A DNA stretch of 64,000 nt from positions 1-64,000 of the forward strand of contig NZ_JMLJ01000011.1 in the NCBI RefSeq assembly GCF_000686705.1. Reading direction: 5' to 3'. A model generated the notes under the pieces. The model saw only the letters and a list, made by a program, of their open reading frames with translations, was not told where the DNA came from and ran no database searches. A program made the position numbers and the translations under genes. Shown one piece after another: positions 28,864-38,203 of the stretch (position 1 is the first letter of the stretch; each line of letters opens with the position of its first letter). Source of the DNA: Clostridium hydrogeniformans DSM 21757 (GTDB taxonomy: Bacteria; Bacillota; Clostridia; Clostridiales; Clostridiaceae).

Positions 28864-29637
28864 ATGGAGCTTGAAAACTGCAATCCCATAGGTTTCTTTG
28901 ATACGGGAGTAGGTGGACTTAGTGTATTAAGGGAAAGTATAAAATTAATGCCTAATGAAAATTATATATATTTTGGAGATTCTAAAAATGCTCCTTATGG
29001 TTCAAGACCTGTTGAGGAGGTTAAAGAATTAACTTTTAATGCCATAGACTTTTTATTACAGAAAGGTGCAAAGGCCATAGTACTTGCATGTAACACAGCT
29101 ACAAGTGTCGTTGCCAAGGATTTAAGAGATAAGTATAAGGATATACCTATAATTGGAATTGAACCAGCACTAAAGCCAGCAGTGGAGATGAGAAGTAATG
29201 GTAGAGTAGTTATAATGGCAACCCGCGTAACACTATTTGAAGGAAAATTTAGCGATTTAATTAAAAAATATGATGATGAATCAGAGATAGTAAGGCTTCC
29301 ATGTCCGGGACTTGTGGAGTTTATTGAAAAGGGAATATTAACTGGAGAAAAACTTAATAAGTTCTTAGTAGATAAGTTCAAGGAAATAGGACCAGAAAAA
29401 ATAGGAACAATAGTATTAGGTTGTACCCACTATCCCTTTGTTAAGAATGAAATACAAAAGGTAGTTGGAGATCATGTTAATATAATAGATGGAAGCTTAG
29501 GTACCTCAAGGGAACTTCAAAGAAAGCTTGAGGAGTACAATATAGTAAACCCAAATAAGGATGAAGGATATGTTAAAATTTTCAACTCCCTAGAGAGTGA
29601 TGAGATAGTTGAGTTAAGTCATAGATTAATTAAGTAG
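28864..29637 (+). CDS. murI: Glutamate racemase
   Basis: MurI (257 residues) interconverts L- and D-glutamate for peptidoglycan synthesis. IGFFDTGVGGLSVLRE opens the protein. The two catalytic cysteines are Cys76 in VLACNTATS and Cys187 in VLGCTHYPF, each with the expected neighbouring Thr/Asn and Thr/His. ATG lies after AAGGAGTG. It is monocistronic, divergent from glutamine synthetase, and followed by a long hairpin at 29738-29784. Confidence 0.95.
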   Translation: MELENCNPIGFFDTGVGGLSVLRESIKLMPNENYIYFGDSKNAPYGSRPVEEVKELTFNAIDFLLQKGAKAIVLACNTATSVVAKDLRDKYKDIPIIGIEPALKPAVEMRSNGRVVIMATRVTLFEGKFSDLIKKYDDESEIVRLPCPGLVEFIEKGILTGEKLNKFLVDKFKEIGPEKIGTIVLGCTHYPFVKNEIQKVVGDHVNIIDGSLGTSRELQRKLEEYNIVNPNKDEGYVKIFNSLESDEIVELSHRLIK

Positions 29638-29737
29638 CATGTAGTTAATCTAAAAATATAACTGATAAGTACTTTTAGTGATGATAGTAAAGTTTAAAGC
29701 TATTAGTAGTAAAACTGTATATAAGGTTATAAGTAAG

Positions 29738-29784
29738 AATGATAAGTATATATGCTAAAAATTATTAGCATATATACTTATCAT
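29738..29784. terminator. 21-bp hairpin terminator after murI
   Basis: Arms 29738-29758 and 29764-29784 are perfect complements around AAATT, followed by TTTTATAT. The rest of the gap 29638-30037 holds only the promoter at 29948-29976. Confidence 0.8.
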
Positions 29785-29947
29785 TTTATATATTACAATT
29801 AATTAAACTAAGAACATATGAAAGTGAGCAATAGAGAAAATCATAAGGGAAAATAGCTTTTTTATTTTAGGTTTATATAACTACATTGTAAAAGAAAGAT
29901 GGAGAAGAAATAAGGATAAATAGTATAAAAATATAATTGTGAAATTG

Positions 29948-29976
29948 TTGACAAAGTATAAAGGGTTTGATATATT
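29948..29976 (+). promoter_or_regulatory. Promoter of the STAS-like gene
   Basis: TTGACA (29948-29953), a 17-base spacer and TATATT (29971-29976), about 60 bases before the start codon. Confidence 0.75.
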
Positions 29977-30037
29977 ATAATTAAATAAAGAATTATTAGA
30001 AAATTAAGAATATATTTCTGGAGTGGGGGAAAAAAGT

Positions 30038-30316
30038 ATGGAGGTTTTAGTTAAGAGTGTTATAGGAATTGATTTTGATAGTGAGGATGCCATTGTATTA
30101 AGGGAGTTTTTAAGAGATTTATTAAATGAAGAAACGAGAGATGAAGTTATTCTTGATTTTAGTGATATAGACAGAGTTCCAACTACATTTTTTTGTTCCT
30201 TATTAACGGATTTAATAAATACTAAAGGAAGAGACTATATAATTAACAAATTAGGTGTTAAAAATTTGTCAAATTCAAGAGACTATAGAAGAGTTTTATT
30301 GGGGACGGCTTTTTAG
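30038..30316 (+). CDS. STAS-like domain protein (DUF4325 type)
   Basis: 92 residues from ATG 30038, with GGAGTGGGGG upstream; a GTG at 30023 lies inside that ribosome site and is unlikely to be the start. EVILDFSDIDRVPTTFFCSLLTDLI matches the core strand-helix of STAS-like DUF4325 proteins, which resemble anti-sigma-factor antagonists. No kinase or sigma factor is adjacent, and it has its own promoter and terminator. Function is unknown; a regulatory switch role is inferred from the fold only. Confidence 0.65.
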   Translation: MEVLVKSVIGIDFDSEDAIVLREFLRDLLNEETRDEVILDFSDIDRVPTTFFCSLLTDLINTKGRDYIINKLGVKNLSNSRDYRRVLLGTAF

Positions 30317-30346
30317 GAGATTATAATGGATTTATGTAGATGAAAT

Positions 30347-30380
30347 ACAAGTTTCTAGTATATAGAAACTTGTTTTTTTT
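30347..30380 (+). terminator. Terminator after the STAS-like gene
   Basis: ACAAGTTTCTA pairs with TAGAAACTTGT around a five-base loop, followed by eight T. Confidence 0.92.
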
Positions 30381-30497
30381 ATTTAAACCAATATAAAATT
30401 TTATAATGAAATATTCCATAGTTAAAGGGATTTATTTGAAGAGTGAAGAAATTAATGGAAATATAGTGTATATAAGGGATAATATATGGGGTGTATT

Positions 30498-31055
30498 ATG
30501 GATGTAATTGAGTGTATGTATAAAAGAAGAAGCATAAGAAAATACTCTGATAAACATTTAGAAGATGAAATACTGTTAACACTAATAAAAGCTGCCACAG
30601 CAGCGCCTACTGCTTGTAATAGTAAGCCATGGGAATATATTATTGTCACTGATAAAGAAATAAAAAGTGAAATTAAGAAAAAGCTATATTTTGCACAATA
30701 TGATGCTCCAGCTATGATTGTTGTTTGCGGAAATATGAAATTGGCTATGTCTGGACCAGTGAGGGATTATTGGATTCAGGATTGTAGTGCTGCTATAGAA
30801 AATATTTTACTGGCTGCTACTAGTATGGGATTAGGGTCCCTTTGTATTGGGTTACATCCTGTTGAGAGTTCAGCTAGACCATTGTATAAAATATTAGATT
30901 TACCTAATGAAGTAATTCCTTTAGGTGTTGTTTATTTAGGATATCCAGCAGAAGAAAAAGAGCCAAGGACTCAATTTGATGAAAAACATGTTTATTGGCA
31001 GAAATATGAATCAAGAAAGCATAGGGCAAGAAAAAAGAATTCCAAGTATTTATAA
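30498..31055 (+). CDS. Nitroreductase-family flavoprotein
   Basis: About 185 residues. I favour ATG 30498 because MDVIECMYKRRSIRKYS is the usual nitroreductase opening and GGGGTG precedes it; ATG 30486 is also possible. The N-terminal RRSIRKY FMN-phosphate contact, AAPTACNSKPW and GLGSLCIGLHPVE are typical, as is the length. A basic tail (RKHRARKKN) follows. It should reduce nitroaromatics, quinones or a related substrate using NAD(P)H; the natural substrate is unknown. Confidence 0.88.
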   Translation: MDVIECMYKRRSIRKYSDKHLEDEILLTLIKAATAAPTACNSKPWEYIIVTDKEIKSEIKKKLYFAQYDAPAMIVVCGNMKLAMSGPVRDYWIQDCSAAIENILLAATSMGLGSLCIGLHPVESSARPLYKILDLPNEVIPLGVVYLGYPAEEKEPRTQFDEKHVYWQKYESRKHRARKKNSKYL

Positions 31056-31221
31056 GAATAAAGTTAGGGTTATCAATGTAGCAATATATTAAAGAGATAA
31101 ATTTAGTAGTTATAGAATAATATTCTAGGGAAATAATAGAAATATAACTTCCCACTAGAATAATTTCTTGAAAAATGTATAATTATTATAAAAGTATTAG
31201 TGTTTGAAAGGAGATACATAT

Positions 31222-31737
31222 ATGAATCCAATAGTTACAATAAAACTAAAAAATAACGAGGTTATAAAGGCAGAATTATATCCAGAGGTAGCACCAAATA
31301 CAGTGAAAAACTTTATAAGCCTTATAAATAAAGGTTTCTATAATGGAAAAATATTTCACAGAGTAATACCTGGATTTATGATTCAAGGGGGGTGCCCAGA
31401 AGGATCAGGAATGGGTGGTCCAGGATATGGAATAAAAGGAGAATTTGCAGCAAATGGTTTTAAAAATGATTTAAAACATTCAAAAGGAGTTCTTTCAATG
31501 GCAAGATCTATGCACAAGGATTCTGCTGGTAGCCAATTCTTTATAATGGTTGAGGATGCTCCACACCTAGATGGTCAATATGCATCTTTTGGTAAGGTAA
31601 TAGAAGGTATGGAACATGCTGATAGCATAGTTAATACAGAAAGAGACTTTAGAGATAGACCATTAGAAGATCAAGTTATGGAAGAAGTGGTAGTAGATAC
31701 TTTTGGAGTAGAATACGAGGAGCCACAGAAATTATAG
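31222..31737 (+). CDS. Peptidyl-prolyl cis-trans isomerase, cyclophilin type
   Basis: A 171-residue single-domain cytoplasmic cyclophilin with no signal peptide. ATG 31222 has AAAGGAG seven bases upstream; a TTG 18 bases earlier precedes that site and is rejected. [13 protein letters not shown], the catalytic Arg in it, and [24 protein letters not shown] are diagnostic. It catalyses proline isomerisation during folding. It heads a run of three closely spaced genes (gaps of 11 and 15 bases) with a DUF3783 protein and an HTH/S24-like regulator. Confidence 0.94.
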   Translation: MNPIVTIKLKNNEVIKAELYPEVAPNTVKNFISLINKGFYNGKIFHRVIPGFMIQGGCPEGSGMGGPGYGIKGEFAANGFKNDLKHSKGVLSMARSMHKDSAGSQFFIMVEDAPHLDGQYASFGKVIEGMEHADSIVNTERDFRDRPLEDQVMEEVVVDTFGVEYEEPQKL

Positions 31738-31748
31738 GAGAGTAAGTT

Positions 31749-32111
31749 ATGATAGATGAGAAAATGTTATTAGTTTATGGCCTTGCTAATAAGGACATAA
31801 ACGTATTAAAGACATTCAATAAGGATTATAGAGTTGTAAGTGAAGAGATGACAGGTACTAAGGTAGAGGATTTAATAAAGGGAGAAAATTTCAAAACAAG
31901 TGAAAATAAAATTCCTAGGGAAAAAATTATCTTAGTAAATGGTTATAGTGATAGAGAAGTAGATGCTCTATTTAAGATTGTTAGAGGTGCTATGGGAAAG
32001 AACGTAATAATAGCTGTAGTAACCGAAAACTCTAATGAATGGAGTTTTGATTACCTTGCACTTGAACATTTAATAAAAGAGAGAGATTGGTATAAGAAAA
32101 ATAAGAAATAG
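31749..32111 (+). CDS. DUF3783-domain protein
   Basis: 120 residues with ATG after GGAGAGTAAG. The fold appears to be a small alpha/beta domain with repeated KIILVNGYSDREVDALFK-type strands and helices that fits DUF3783, a family common in clostridia with no known function. It lies between a cyclophilin and an HTH/S24-like protein and is probably co-transcribed with them. I infer no activity. Confidence 0.7.
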   Translation: MIDEKMLLVYGLANKDINVLKTFNKDYRVVSEEMTGTKVEDLIKGENFKTSENKIPREKIILVNGYSDREVDALFKIVRGAMGKNVIIAVVTENSNEWSFDYLALEHLIKERDWYKKNKK

Positions 32112-32126
32112 AAAGGGAGAGCAAGG

Positions 32127-32804
32127 TTGAGTAGAGTTGGGGAGAAAATAAAAACTGCTAGAGAAAAAGGTAAAATGTCTCAAAAGCAGCTTGCTAAAAA
32201 ACTTGGAGTTGCTGAGAGTTTTGTAAATGATGTAGAGCTTGGTAGAAAGATTGCAAATGAGCAGTTTATTCAAAAGGTATCTAAGGTTTTAGGAAAAGAA
32301 ATGAACGATATAAGTATGTCCTTTGAAGAAGAAGTGCATACTGAAATACCTAAAAGTAGTATAAAATCTGCAGTGGATAAAAAGAAGGAAGCAGAAGCTA
32401 AGGAAGTATGGAACCATGCTTTCGGAGATGTACTTAAGAGTATACCAGTATATGATTACACCTTAAGTAAGGTAAAGGCTACTCGTGAGCTTCCTGTTCA
32501 TTCTAATAAGATAGAAGGCTATTCACCAGATAAGGTATTTTTCCTGGAGATTCAAGATGATGATATGCTAGGGTATAGAATGCAAAAGGGAGATATAGCA
32601 TTTTGCAATTCTATAAAGGAACTAGAGAACAATTCTATATGCATTGTGGAATACAATGGAAAAGTAGTTGTTAGATATATTAAAAAGCTTGATAACACCA
32701 AGGTTCTAATGTTTAGCAATAAGGGAGATATAAGAACCGAAACAGCATATATAAAGGAAATAAAACCTCTTGGAAGGTTATTAAAACTAGAAATAAAGTT
32801 ATAA
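32127..32804 (+). CDS. XRE-type HTH regulator with an inactive LexA/S24-like domain
   Basis: 225 residues with a TTG start behind GGGAG. The N-terminal XRE/Cro helix-turn-helix (about 4-60, SQKQLAKKLGVAESFVNDVELG) is joined by a charged linker to a LexA/CI-type C-terminal domain (about 115-225). The self-cleavage dyad is lost: the GDSM serine is Asp146 in DDDM, and the catalytic lysine position is Arg183 in VVVRYIKK. It therefore probably does not cleave itself in the SOS response and may use the domain for dimerisation or ligand sensing. It is the last gene of a three-gene run ending at a strong terminator. Confidence 0.78.
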   Translation: MSRVGEKIKTAREKGKMSQKQLAKKLGVAESFVNDVELGRKIANEQFIQKVSKVLGKEMNDISMSFEEEVHTEIPKSSIKSAVDKKKEAEAKEVWNHAFGDVLKSIPVYDYTLSKVKATRELPVHSNKIEGYSPDKVFFLEIQDDDMLGYRMQKGDIAFCNSIKELENNSICIVEYNGKVVVRYIKKLDNTKVLMFSNKGDIRTETAYIKEIKPLGRLLKLEIKL

Positions 32805-32808
32805 TAAA

Positions 32809-32873
32809 GTCGCCATTTTATGTTAAGTATTTCTGTAATGGAAATTTTTACAACATAAGGTGGCGATTTTTTA
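32809..32873 (+). terminator. Terminator after the HTH/S24-like gene
   Basis: GTCGCCATTTTATGTT (32809-32824) pairs with AACATAAGGTGGCGAT (32852-32866) with one mismatched pair, followed by TTTTTTA. It isolates the germination protease gene, which begins 33 bases later. Confidence 0.88.
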
Positions 32874-32905
32874 TTTTAAACATAAATATATAATGATAAT
32901 AATTT

Positions 32906-35900
32906 TTGGAGCTGATTACTATAAAGGGTAATTCTTCTTTAAACTTACTTTTAAATTTACCTCTTGATTTAAGGGCAAAGTTAATATCTATAGTACAGAG
33001 TGAAAAATTCTTACCTGGAAAAGTGGAGCTTGTTGCCTTAGTTGGGGATAATGTTGATATTGTGGATAAGTCTGTGGAAAACCTAGGGGGAACCTTTGAA
33101 AATCTAGGTTTTGGCTTTGGGATAATTACATTCCCTGTGGAAAACTTAGATAATATAACAAAAGTTCAAGGGGTAAGCTATATAGAGCTTCCTCAAGTAT
33201 TATTTACAACAGATCTTCAAAGTAATAAGGCATCATGTATAGAGCCACTTTGGGATTTATATGGTCTTACTGGAAAGGGCGTTTTAGTTGGAGGTATAGA
33301 TTCTGGTATAGATTATATGCATCCTGCGTTTAGAGATATGGAAGGAAAAACAAGAATAGAGTATATATATGACTTATCAAAAGGAGGAGTAGTTTATTCA
33401 AAGAGGCAGATAGATGAGGCAATAGCCTCTACCAATCCATTGACTATAGTGGATTCAGTAGATACTAATGGACACGGAACTCATGTAACAAGTATTTCTT
33501 GTGCTGGTGGCAACATAAATAGGAATCTTTATGGAGTAGCATATGAAAGTAGTATAGCAATGGTAAAACTAACTCCAGAGGGACAAGCGAATTTTACTAA
33601 AAGTACATTAATTATGAGAGGGATAAAGTTTCTTGTAGATAAAAGTAATGAGATGAATGTGCCTCTAGTTATAAATCTTAGCTTTAGTACTAATGACGGA
33701 GCACATAATGGAAGTACATTACTTGAACAGTATATAAATACAGTGTGTAGCGTAGAAAATATAACCTTTGTAGTTGCTGCTGGTAATGAGGGGGATAGAT
33801 CCCATCATGTTGGTGGAAACCTAAGACCAGAGCAAAATATATCATTAGCTATTGCTCCAGATGAACCAGGGATAATACTTCAGCTTTATAAAGGAATTCT
33901 TAGTAACATTAGTATAGAAGTTAAGAATCCTTCAGGAGAGAGCACAGGAAGGGTTAGGATAAATGAAGGATTTAAAGAGAATAGAGCGGGAAGAGATAGG
34001 GTTTTAATGTACTATAGTGGACCTAAACCCTTTGATTTAGAAGGAGAGATATCTATAGCATTATTAGCAGGGGATACAAATTATTTATTACCTGGTACAT
34101 GGACAGTAAGCATATATTTAGAAAATGAAGATATTAGTAGGTTTGATATGTGGTTGCCTATAGCAGAAGGGCTTAGTATAGATACCAAGTTTTTAAAACC
34201 TAATATTTTTAACACTTTAGGAATACCAGCCACAGCTAAACAAGTAATATCTGTAGGTAGTTATAATCATGTAACAGGCAATATATCAGCATTTTCAGGT
34301 AGAGGGGGGGAGAGTAATATTGTTTTAAAACCTGACTTAGTAGCACCAGGGGAAAATATACAGGGAGCTATACCAGGAAGAAGATTTGACACAAAGACAG
34401 GAACTTCTATGGCAACACCTCAAGTATCAGGAGTGTGTGCACTATTTATGGAGTGGGGAATAGTTAAAAATAATGATCCCTTCTTATTTGGACAAAGATT
34501 AAAGTACTTTTTAATAAAGGGGGCAAAACGTAGTAGACCTTTATTAGTCTATCCAAACTTTACATGGGGATATGGAACATTATGTGCTCAATCATCATTT
34601 CAAGTTTTATTAAGTGAAAAAGCTATAAATCGTGATGATATGGACTTAAGAACTATGAGAGCATCTTGCAAAGAGTTATATTTAGATCCTAAGTATGAAA
34701 ACTATATAGTGGAATATGATGGAGATATCGTTGGAGCATTAGACAGTATAGATTATGCTTGTGCTTTTATATTAGATGAAAATTATGCGGTGGTTACCGT
34801 TGAGAGGGGGAAGGAAAGAGAGCTTTTAAGAAGGGTTAAAGAAATAGTTTATTTTCAGCCTAAGACCCCATTTACATTAAATATCTCTCCTTTAGATGCG
34901 GCTAATATAAATAAGTTCAATACGAATCCATATCTAAATTTAACAGGAAGAGGAGTAATAATTGGAGTTTTAGATACTGGTATAGATTATTTAAGTGAGG
35001 AATTTATGTATGAAGATGATACCACAAAGATAATATCTATATGGGATCAAACTATAAATACAGGGGAACCTCCAGGGGGAATAATCTTTGGTACTGAATA
35101 CTCAAGGGAGCAAATAAATAGAGCAATACAGGCAAAAAGATCAGGAGAAGATCCATATACCATAGTGCCTTCTAGGGATGAAATAGGACATGGTACAAGT
35201 ATGTCCTGTATTATAGCTGGAAGAGGAAGAAATCCAGAAGTAAAGGGCGGAGCACCAGATGCAGAACTTGTAGTTATAAAGTTAAAGACTACAAATAATG
35301 TATTAAATACTCCAGTTCCAGTATATGAGGAAACTGATATTATAATAGGAATTAAGTATCTAGCTACTGTAGCAAGAAGGTTAAATAAGCCTATGGTAAT
35401 ATATGTTCCTTTAGGTAGCAACCTAGGATCTCATGATGGAAATAGTATAATTGAAAGATATATTGATGATGTATCAAGAACAAGGGGGGTAGTAGCAGTA
35501 ACATCTACTGGTAATGAAGGGGACGCAGCAAATCACTCATCAGGAGTTATAGAAAACACAGGGGATTTCCAAATATTGGAGCTTAATGTTTCTAAGGAAC
35601 AAAAGCAGTTAGTGTTAGAAATATGGGTTAGAAAGCCTGATAAAGTTTCTATAGGAATAATATCACCATCAGGAGAAGTTATAGAGAAAATACCCGCAAA
35701 ACTTCAAGAGATAGAGGAAATAAAGTTTATATATGAGGGGACGAGAGTATTTGTAGAATACTATCTTCCAGAAGAACTTACAGGGGATGAACTTATATGG
35801 ATAAGAATGGAGGACCTAAAAGAAGGTATATGGCAATTTAAACTTATAGGAGATTATATAGTCACAGGAAGATTTGACTCCTATATTTGGCAAAAAGGAT

Positions 35901-36442
35901 TGCTTTTAGGGGATACTAGATTTTTAAATCCAACTCCTTACGGAACTTTAACTATACCATCCACAGGAAGATATATAATTTCTACTTCCCATTATGATCA
36001 AAATAATAACTCTATACTTCCAGTGGCAGGAAGAGGATTTACAAGAGATGATAGAATAAAGCCTGATATTACATCAGGGGGAATCGGAGCAAAGACTATA
36101 TTACCTGGTGGGCAGATAACAACAGTAAGTGGAGGAAGTGTGGGTTCAGCAGTGCTTGCGTCAGCATGTGCCTTATTACTTCAATGGGGAATAGTAGATG
36201 GCAATGATCCAACATTATATGCTCCAAAACTTAAGACTTATTTAATAAGAGGAGCATCTAAAAGACCAGGAGATGTATATCCAAATAGAGAATGGGGATA
36301 TGGAATGCTTAATTTAGAAGGGGTATTTGAAAGTGTAAGAAGTGTATTTAGTTGTATACATTGCCAAGAGCAACCAGTGTTTTTGCCTAAAAATGTTGAG
36401 GATATAAAAGACATGGTATTAGGCCGTAACCAAGAAGTGTAA
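32906..36442 (+). CDS. cspBA: Tandem subtilisin-like germination protease (CspBA-type fusion)
   Basis: 1178 residues with two complete S8 subtilase units, each with an N-terminal prodomain. Unit 1: Asp132 (GGIDSGID), His190 (NGHGTH), oxyanion Asn294, Ser501 (GTSMATP). Unit 2: Asp690 (VLDTGID), His762 (GHGTS), Asn870 and Ser1078 in a degenerate GGSVGSA context. There is no signal peptide, consistent with spore-cortex location. Csp proteases process pro-SleC to its active form at germination, and sleC follows 45 bases downstream. The TTG start at 32906 has a poor ribosome site, and an in-frame stop lies immediately upstream, so the start is uncertain. Confidence 0.85.
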   Translation: MELITIKGNSSLNLLLNLPLDLRAKLISIVQSEKFLPGKVELVALVGDNVDIVDKSVENLGGTFENLGFGFGIITFPVENLDNITKVQGVSYIELPQVLFTTDLQSNKASCIEPLWDLYGLTGKGVLVGGIDSGIDYMHPAFRDMEGKTRIEYIYDLSKGGVVYSKRQIDEAIASTNPLTIVDSVDTNGHGTHVTSISCAGGNINRNLYGVAYESSIAMVKLTPEGQANFTKSTLIMRGIKFLVDKSNEMNVPLVINLSFSTNDGAHNGSTLLEQYINTVCSVENITFVVAAGNEGDRSHHVGGNLRPEQNISLAIAPDEPGIILQLYKGILSNISIEVKNPSGESTGRVRINEGFKENRAGRDRVLMYYSGPKPFDLEGEISIALLAGDTNYLLPGTWTVSIYLENEDISRFDMWLPIAEGLSIDTKFLKPNIFNTLGIPATAKQVISVGSYNHVTGNISAFSGRGGESNIVLKPDLVAPGENIQGAIPGRRFDTKTGTSMATPQVSGVCALFMEWGIVKNNDPFLFGQRLKYFLIKGAKRSRPLLVYPNFTWGYGTLCAQSSFQVLLSEKAINRDDMDLRTMRASCKELYLDPKYENYIVEYDGDIVGALDSIDYACAFILDENYAVVTVERGKERELLRRVKEIVYFQPKTPFTLNISPLDAANINKFNTNPYLNLTGRGVIIGVLDTGIDYLSEEFMYEDDTTKIISIWDQTINTGEPPGGIIFGTEYSREQINRAIQAKRSGEDPYTIVPSRDEIGHGTSMSCIIAGRGRNPEVKGGAPDAELVVIKLKTTNNVLNTPVPVYEETDIIIGIKYLATVARRLNKPMVIYVPLGSNLGSHDGNSIIERYIDDVSRTRGVVAVTSTGNEGDAANHSSGVIENTGDFQILELNVSKEQKQLVLEIWVRKPDKVSIGIISPSGEVIEKIPAKLQEIEEIKFIYEGTRVFVEYYLPEELTGDELIWIRMEDLKEGIWQFKLIGDYIVTGRFDSYIWQKGLLLGDTRFLNPTPYGTLTIPSTGRYIISTSHYDQNNNSILPVAGRGFTRDDRIKPDITSGGIGAKTILPGGQITTVSGGSVGSAVLASACALLLQWGIVDGNDPTLYAPKLKTYLIRGASKRPGDVYPNREWGYGMLNLEGVFESVRSVFSCIHCQEQPVFLPKNVEDIKDMVLGRNQEV

Positions 36443-36487
36443 GTTTTCATATTATATAGGGAATTAGTAATAAATAGGAGAAAAATT

Positions 36488-37840
36488 ATGCCAGAAGGTT
36501 ATTTAAGAGTACAGCTATTTCAAGGGAGTAGTGCAAGGCCTATTGATAATGCCAAGATAATAGTTACTCCTACTGGAGAAAGTGCCACAAGGCAAACTGA
36601 AATTGATTTAGTTACAGATTCATCAGGAGTTTCACAAATTATACCAATAGATGCGCCACCTTTTGAAAATTCACAAAATCCAACAGGGCAGATACCATAT
36701 AGTTTTGTGGATTTAAGATTAGAAGCCAGAGGGTTTAATACAGCACTTATAAAGGGAGCACAGATATATCCAAATACAGTAGCTCTTCAAGAGTTTAACT
36801 TAAGACCTGATACAGGACTTACTAGGGTAGATGATCAAATTATACTAGTAGAACCCAATACCCTTATAGGAAATTTTCCACCTAAAATATATGAAGATCC
36901 AAATAAACCTCTTCCTAAGCCAACAGGGGGAGTAGTATTACCACAGCCGGTGGTTCCGGAGTTCGTAATAGTACATCAGGGAAGCCCTAATGATCCATCA
37001 GCACCTAATTACACAGTGCCTTTTACTGACTATATAAAGAATGTTGCATCCTGTGAAATATTTGCTACATGGCCAGAGAGCACAATTAGGGCTAATGTAT
37101 ACTGTATAATATCTTTTACATTAAATAGAATTTATACAGAATGGTATCCTTCAAAGGGGAAAAATTTTGATATAACAAGTTCTACAGCTTATGATCATGC
37201 ATTTAATTATGGAAGAAATATATACGAGAATATAAGTAGAATAGTTGATGAGATTTTCTCTACTTACATGAAAAGACCAGGTAGAAAGCAACCTCTTCTT
37301 GCTCAATATTGTGATGGAATAAAGGTTAAATGTCCAGGATGGCTAACTCAATGGGGAAGCAAATATTTAGGAGATGAAGGAAAGGTACCTTTTGATATAT
37401 TAACTAGTTTCTATGGAACTGACCTTACATTAACTAGAGCAGAAAAGGTGGAAGGAGTTCCAAGGTCATGGCCGGGCTATACATTAGTATTAGGTAGTAG
37501 GGGAGAGGCTGTTAGAACAGTACAAGAATATTTAAATAGAATATCTCAAAACTACCCAGCTATACCTAAGTCAGCAGTTGATGGTGTTTATGGAGTAAAG
37601 ACCAAAGAAGCGGTTAGAAAGTTCCAACAAATTTTTGCATTACCAGCTACAGGAAATACAGATTATGCTACATGGTATAGAATATCAGCTATATATGTAG
37701 GTGTTACAGAGATAGCAGAACTTAGATCGATAGATAGTAGTAATTTTGTAGAGAGAAGCTTTGTTCCACCTGTTATTTATGATGGAGATGACTCTTTAGA
37801 TGTACCTTCTGTTACCTATTGGGATGATAGCATAAGGTAA
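36488..37840 (+). CDS. sleC: Spore cortex-lytic enzyme SleC precursor
   Basis: SleC (450 residues) is the main germination-specific cortex hydrolase, made as an inactive precursor. The N-terminal pre/pro region (1-149) precedes VLPQPVVPEFVIVHQG, which matches the start of mature clostridial SleC; the expected Csp cut is near residues 149-150. A SpoIID-like lytic transglycosylase domain follows (about 175-320), then a C-terminal peptidoglycan-binding repeat (about 330-400, LGSRGEAVRTVQEYLN and VDGVYGVKTKEAVRKFQ). ATG lies after AGGAG. It is probably co-transcribed with the Csp gene in sporulating cells. Confidence 0.94.
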   Translation: MPEGYLRVQLFQGSSARPIDNAKIIVTPTGESATRQTEIDLVTDSSGVSQIIPIDAPPFENSQNPTGQIPYSFVDLRLEARGFNTALIKGAQIYPNTVALQEFNLRPDTGLTRVDDQIILVEPNTLIGNFPPKIYEDPNKPLPKPTGGVVLPQPVVPEFVIVHQGSPNDPSAPNYTVPFTDYIKNVASCEIFATWPESTIRANVYCIISFTLNRIYTEWYPSKGKNFDITSSTAYDHAFNYGRNIYENISRIVDEIFSTYMKRPGRKQPLLAQYCDGIKVKCPGWLTQWGSKYLGDEGKVPFDILTSFYGTDLTLTRAEKVEGVPRSWPGYTLVLGSRGEAVRTVQEYLNRISQNYPAIPKSAVDGVYGVKTKEAVRKFQQIFALPATGNTDYATWYRISAIYVGVTEIAELRSIDSSNFVERSFVPPVIYDGDDSLDVPSVTYWDDSIR

Positions 37841-38077
37841 ATGGGAGATTAATATCTATATATAGTTTTTTTATCTGAAAACTTACTTTATACAATAATT
37901 AATTTTGAAGTTTAAGTGACTTAAGATATGTATAGGTTAGGGATAAATATTAAAACCTATAGTTAAAAATACAAGATAAAACTAATGATATTACAACTTA
38001 TGGGAATGTTTCAATTTAATGTTCACAAATTATTCAAGAAATAATAACTAACACTAGTTGATAAAACTTTAAAGGTA

Positions 38078-38119
38078 ATATAAAGTTAAAGAGGGAGTTT
38101 TCCCTCTTTAACTTTATAT
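38078..38119. terminator. 19-bp hairpin after sleC
   Basis: Arms 38078-38096 and 38101-38119 are perfect complements around GTTT. The U-run is poor, so termination is probable but not certain. The rest of the gap 37841-38203 shows nothing I can identify. Confidence 0.65.
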
Positions 38120-38203
38120 AAAATATGAGAAATATATACAAAATAATTAACAAATAATAAAGTAAATTAATTATATTAAATACCATATGTAGGGGGAGTA
38201 TTT

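Noticed and set aside
35047-35421. 124-codon antisense frame inside the second subtilase unit
   Set aside because: It lies across catalytic motifs of the real gene on the other strand and has no ribosome site.
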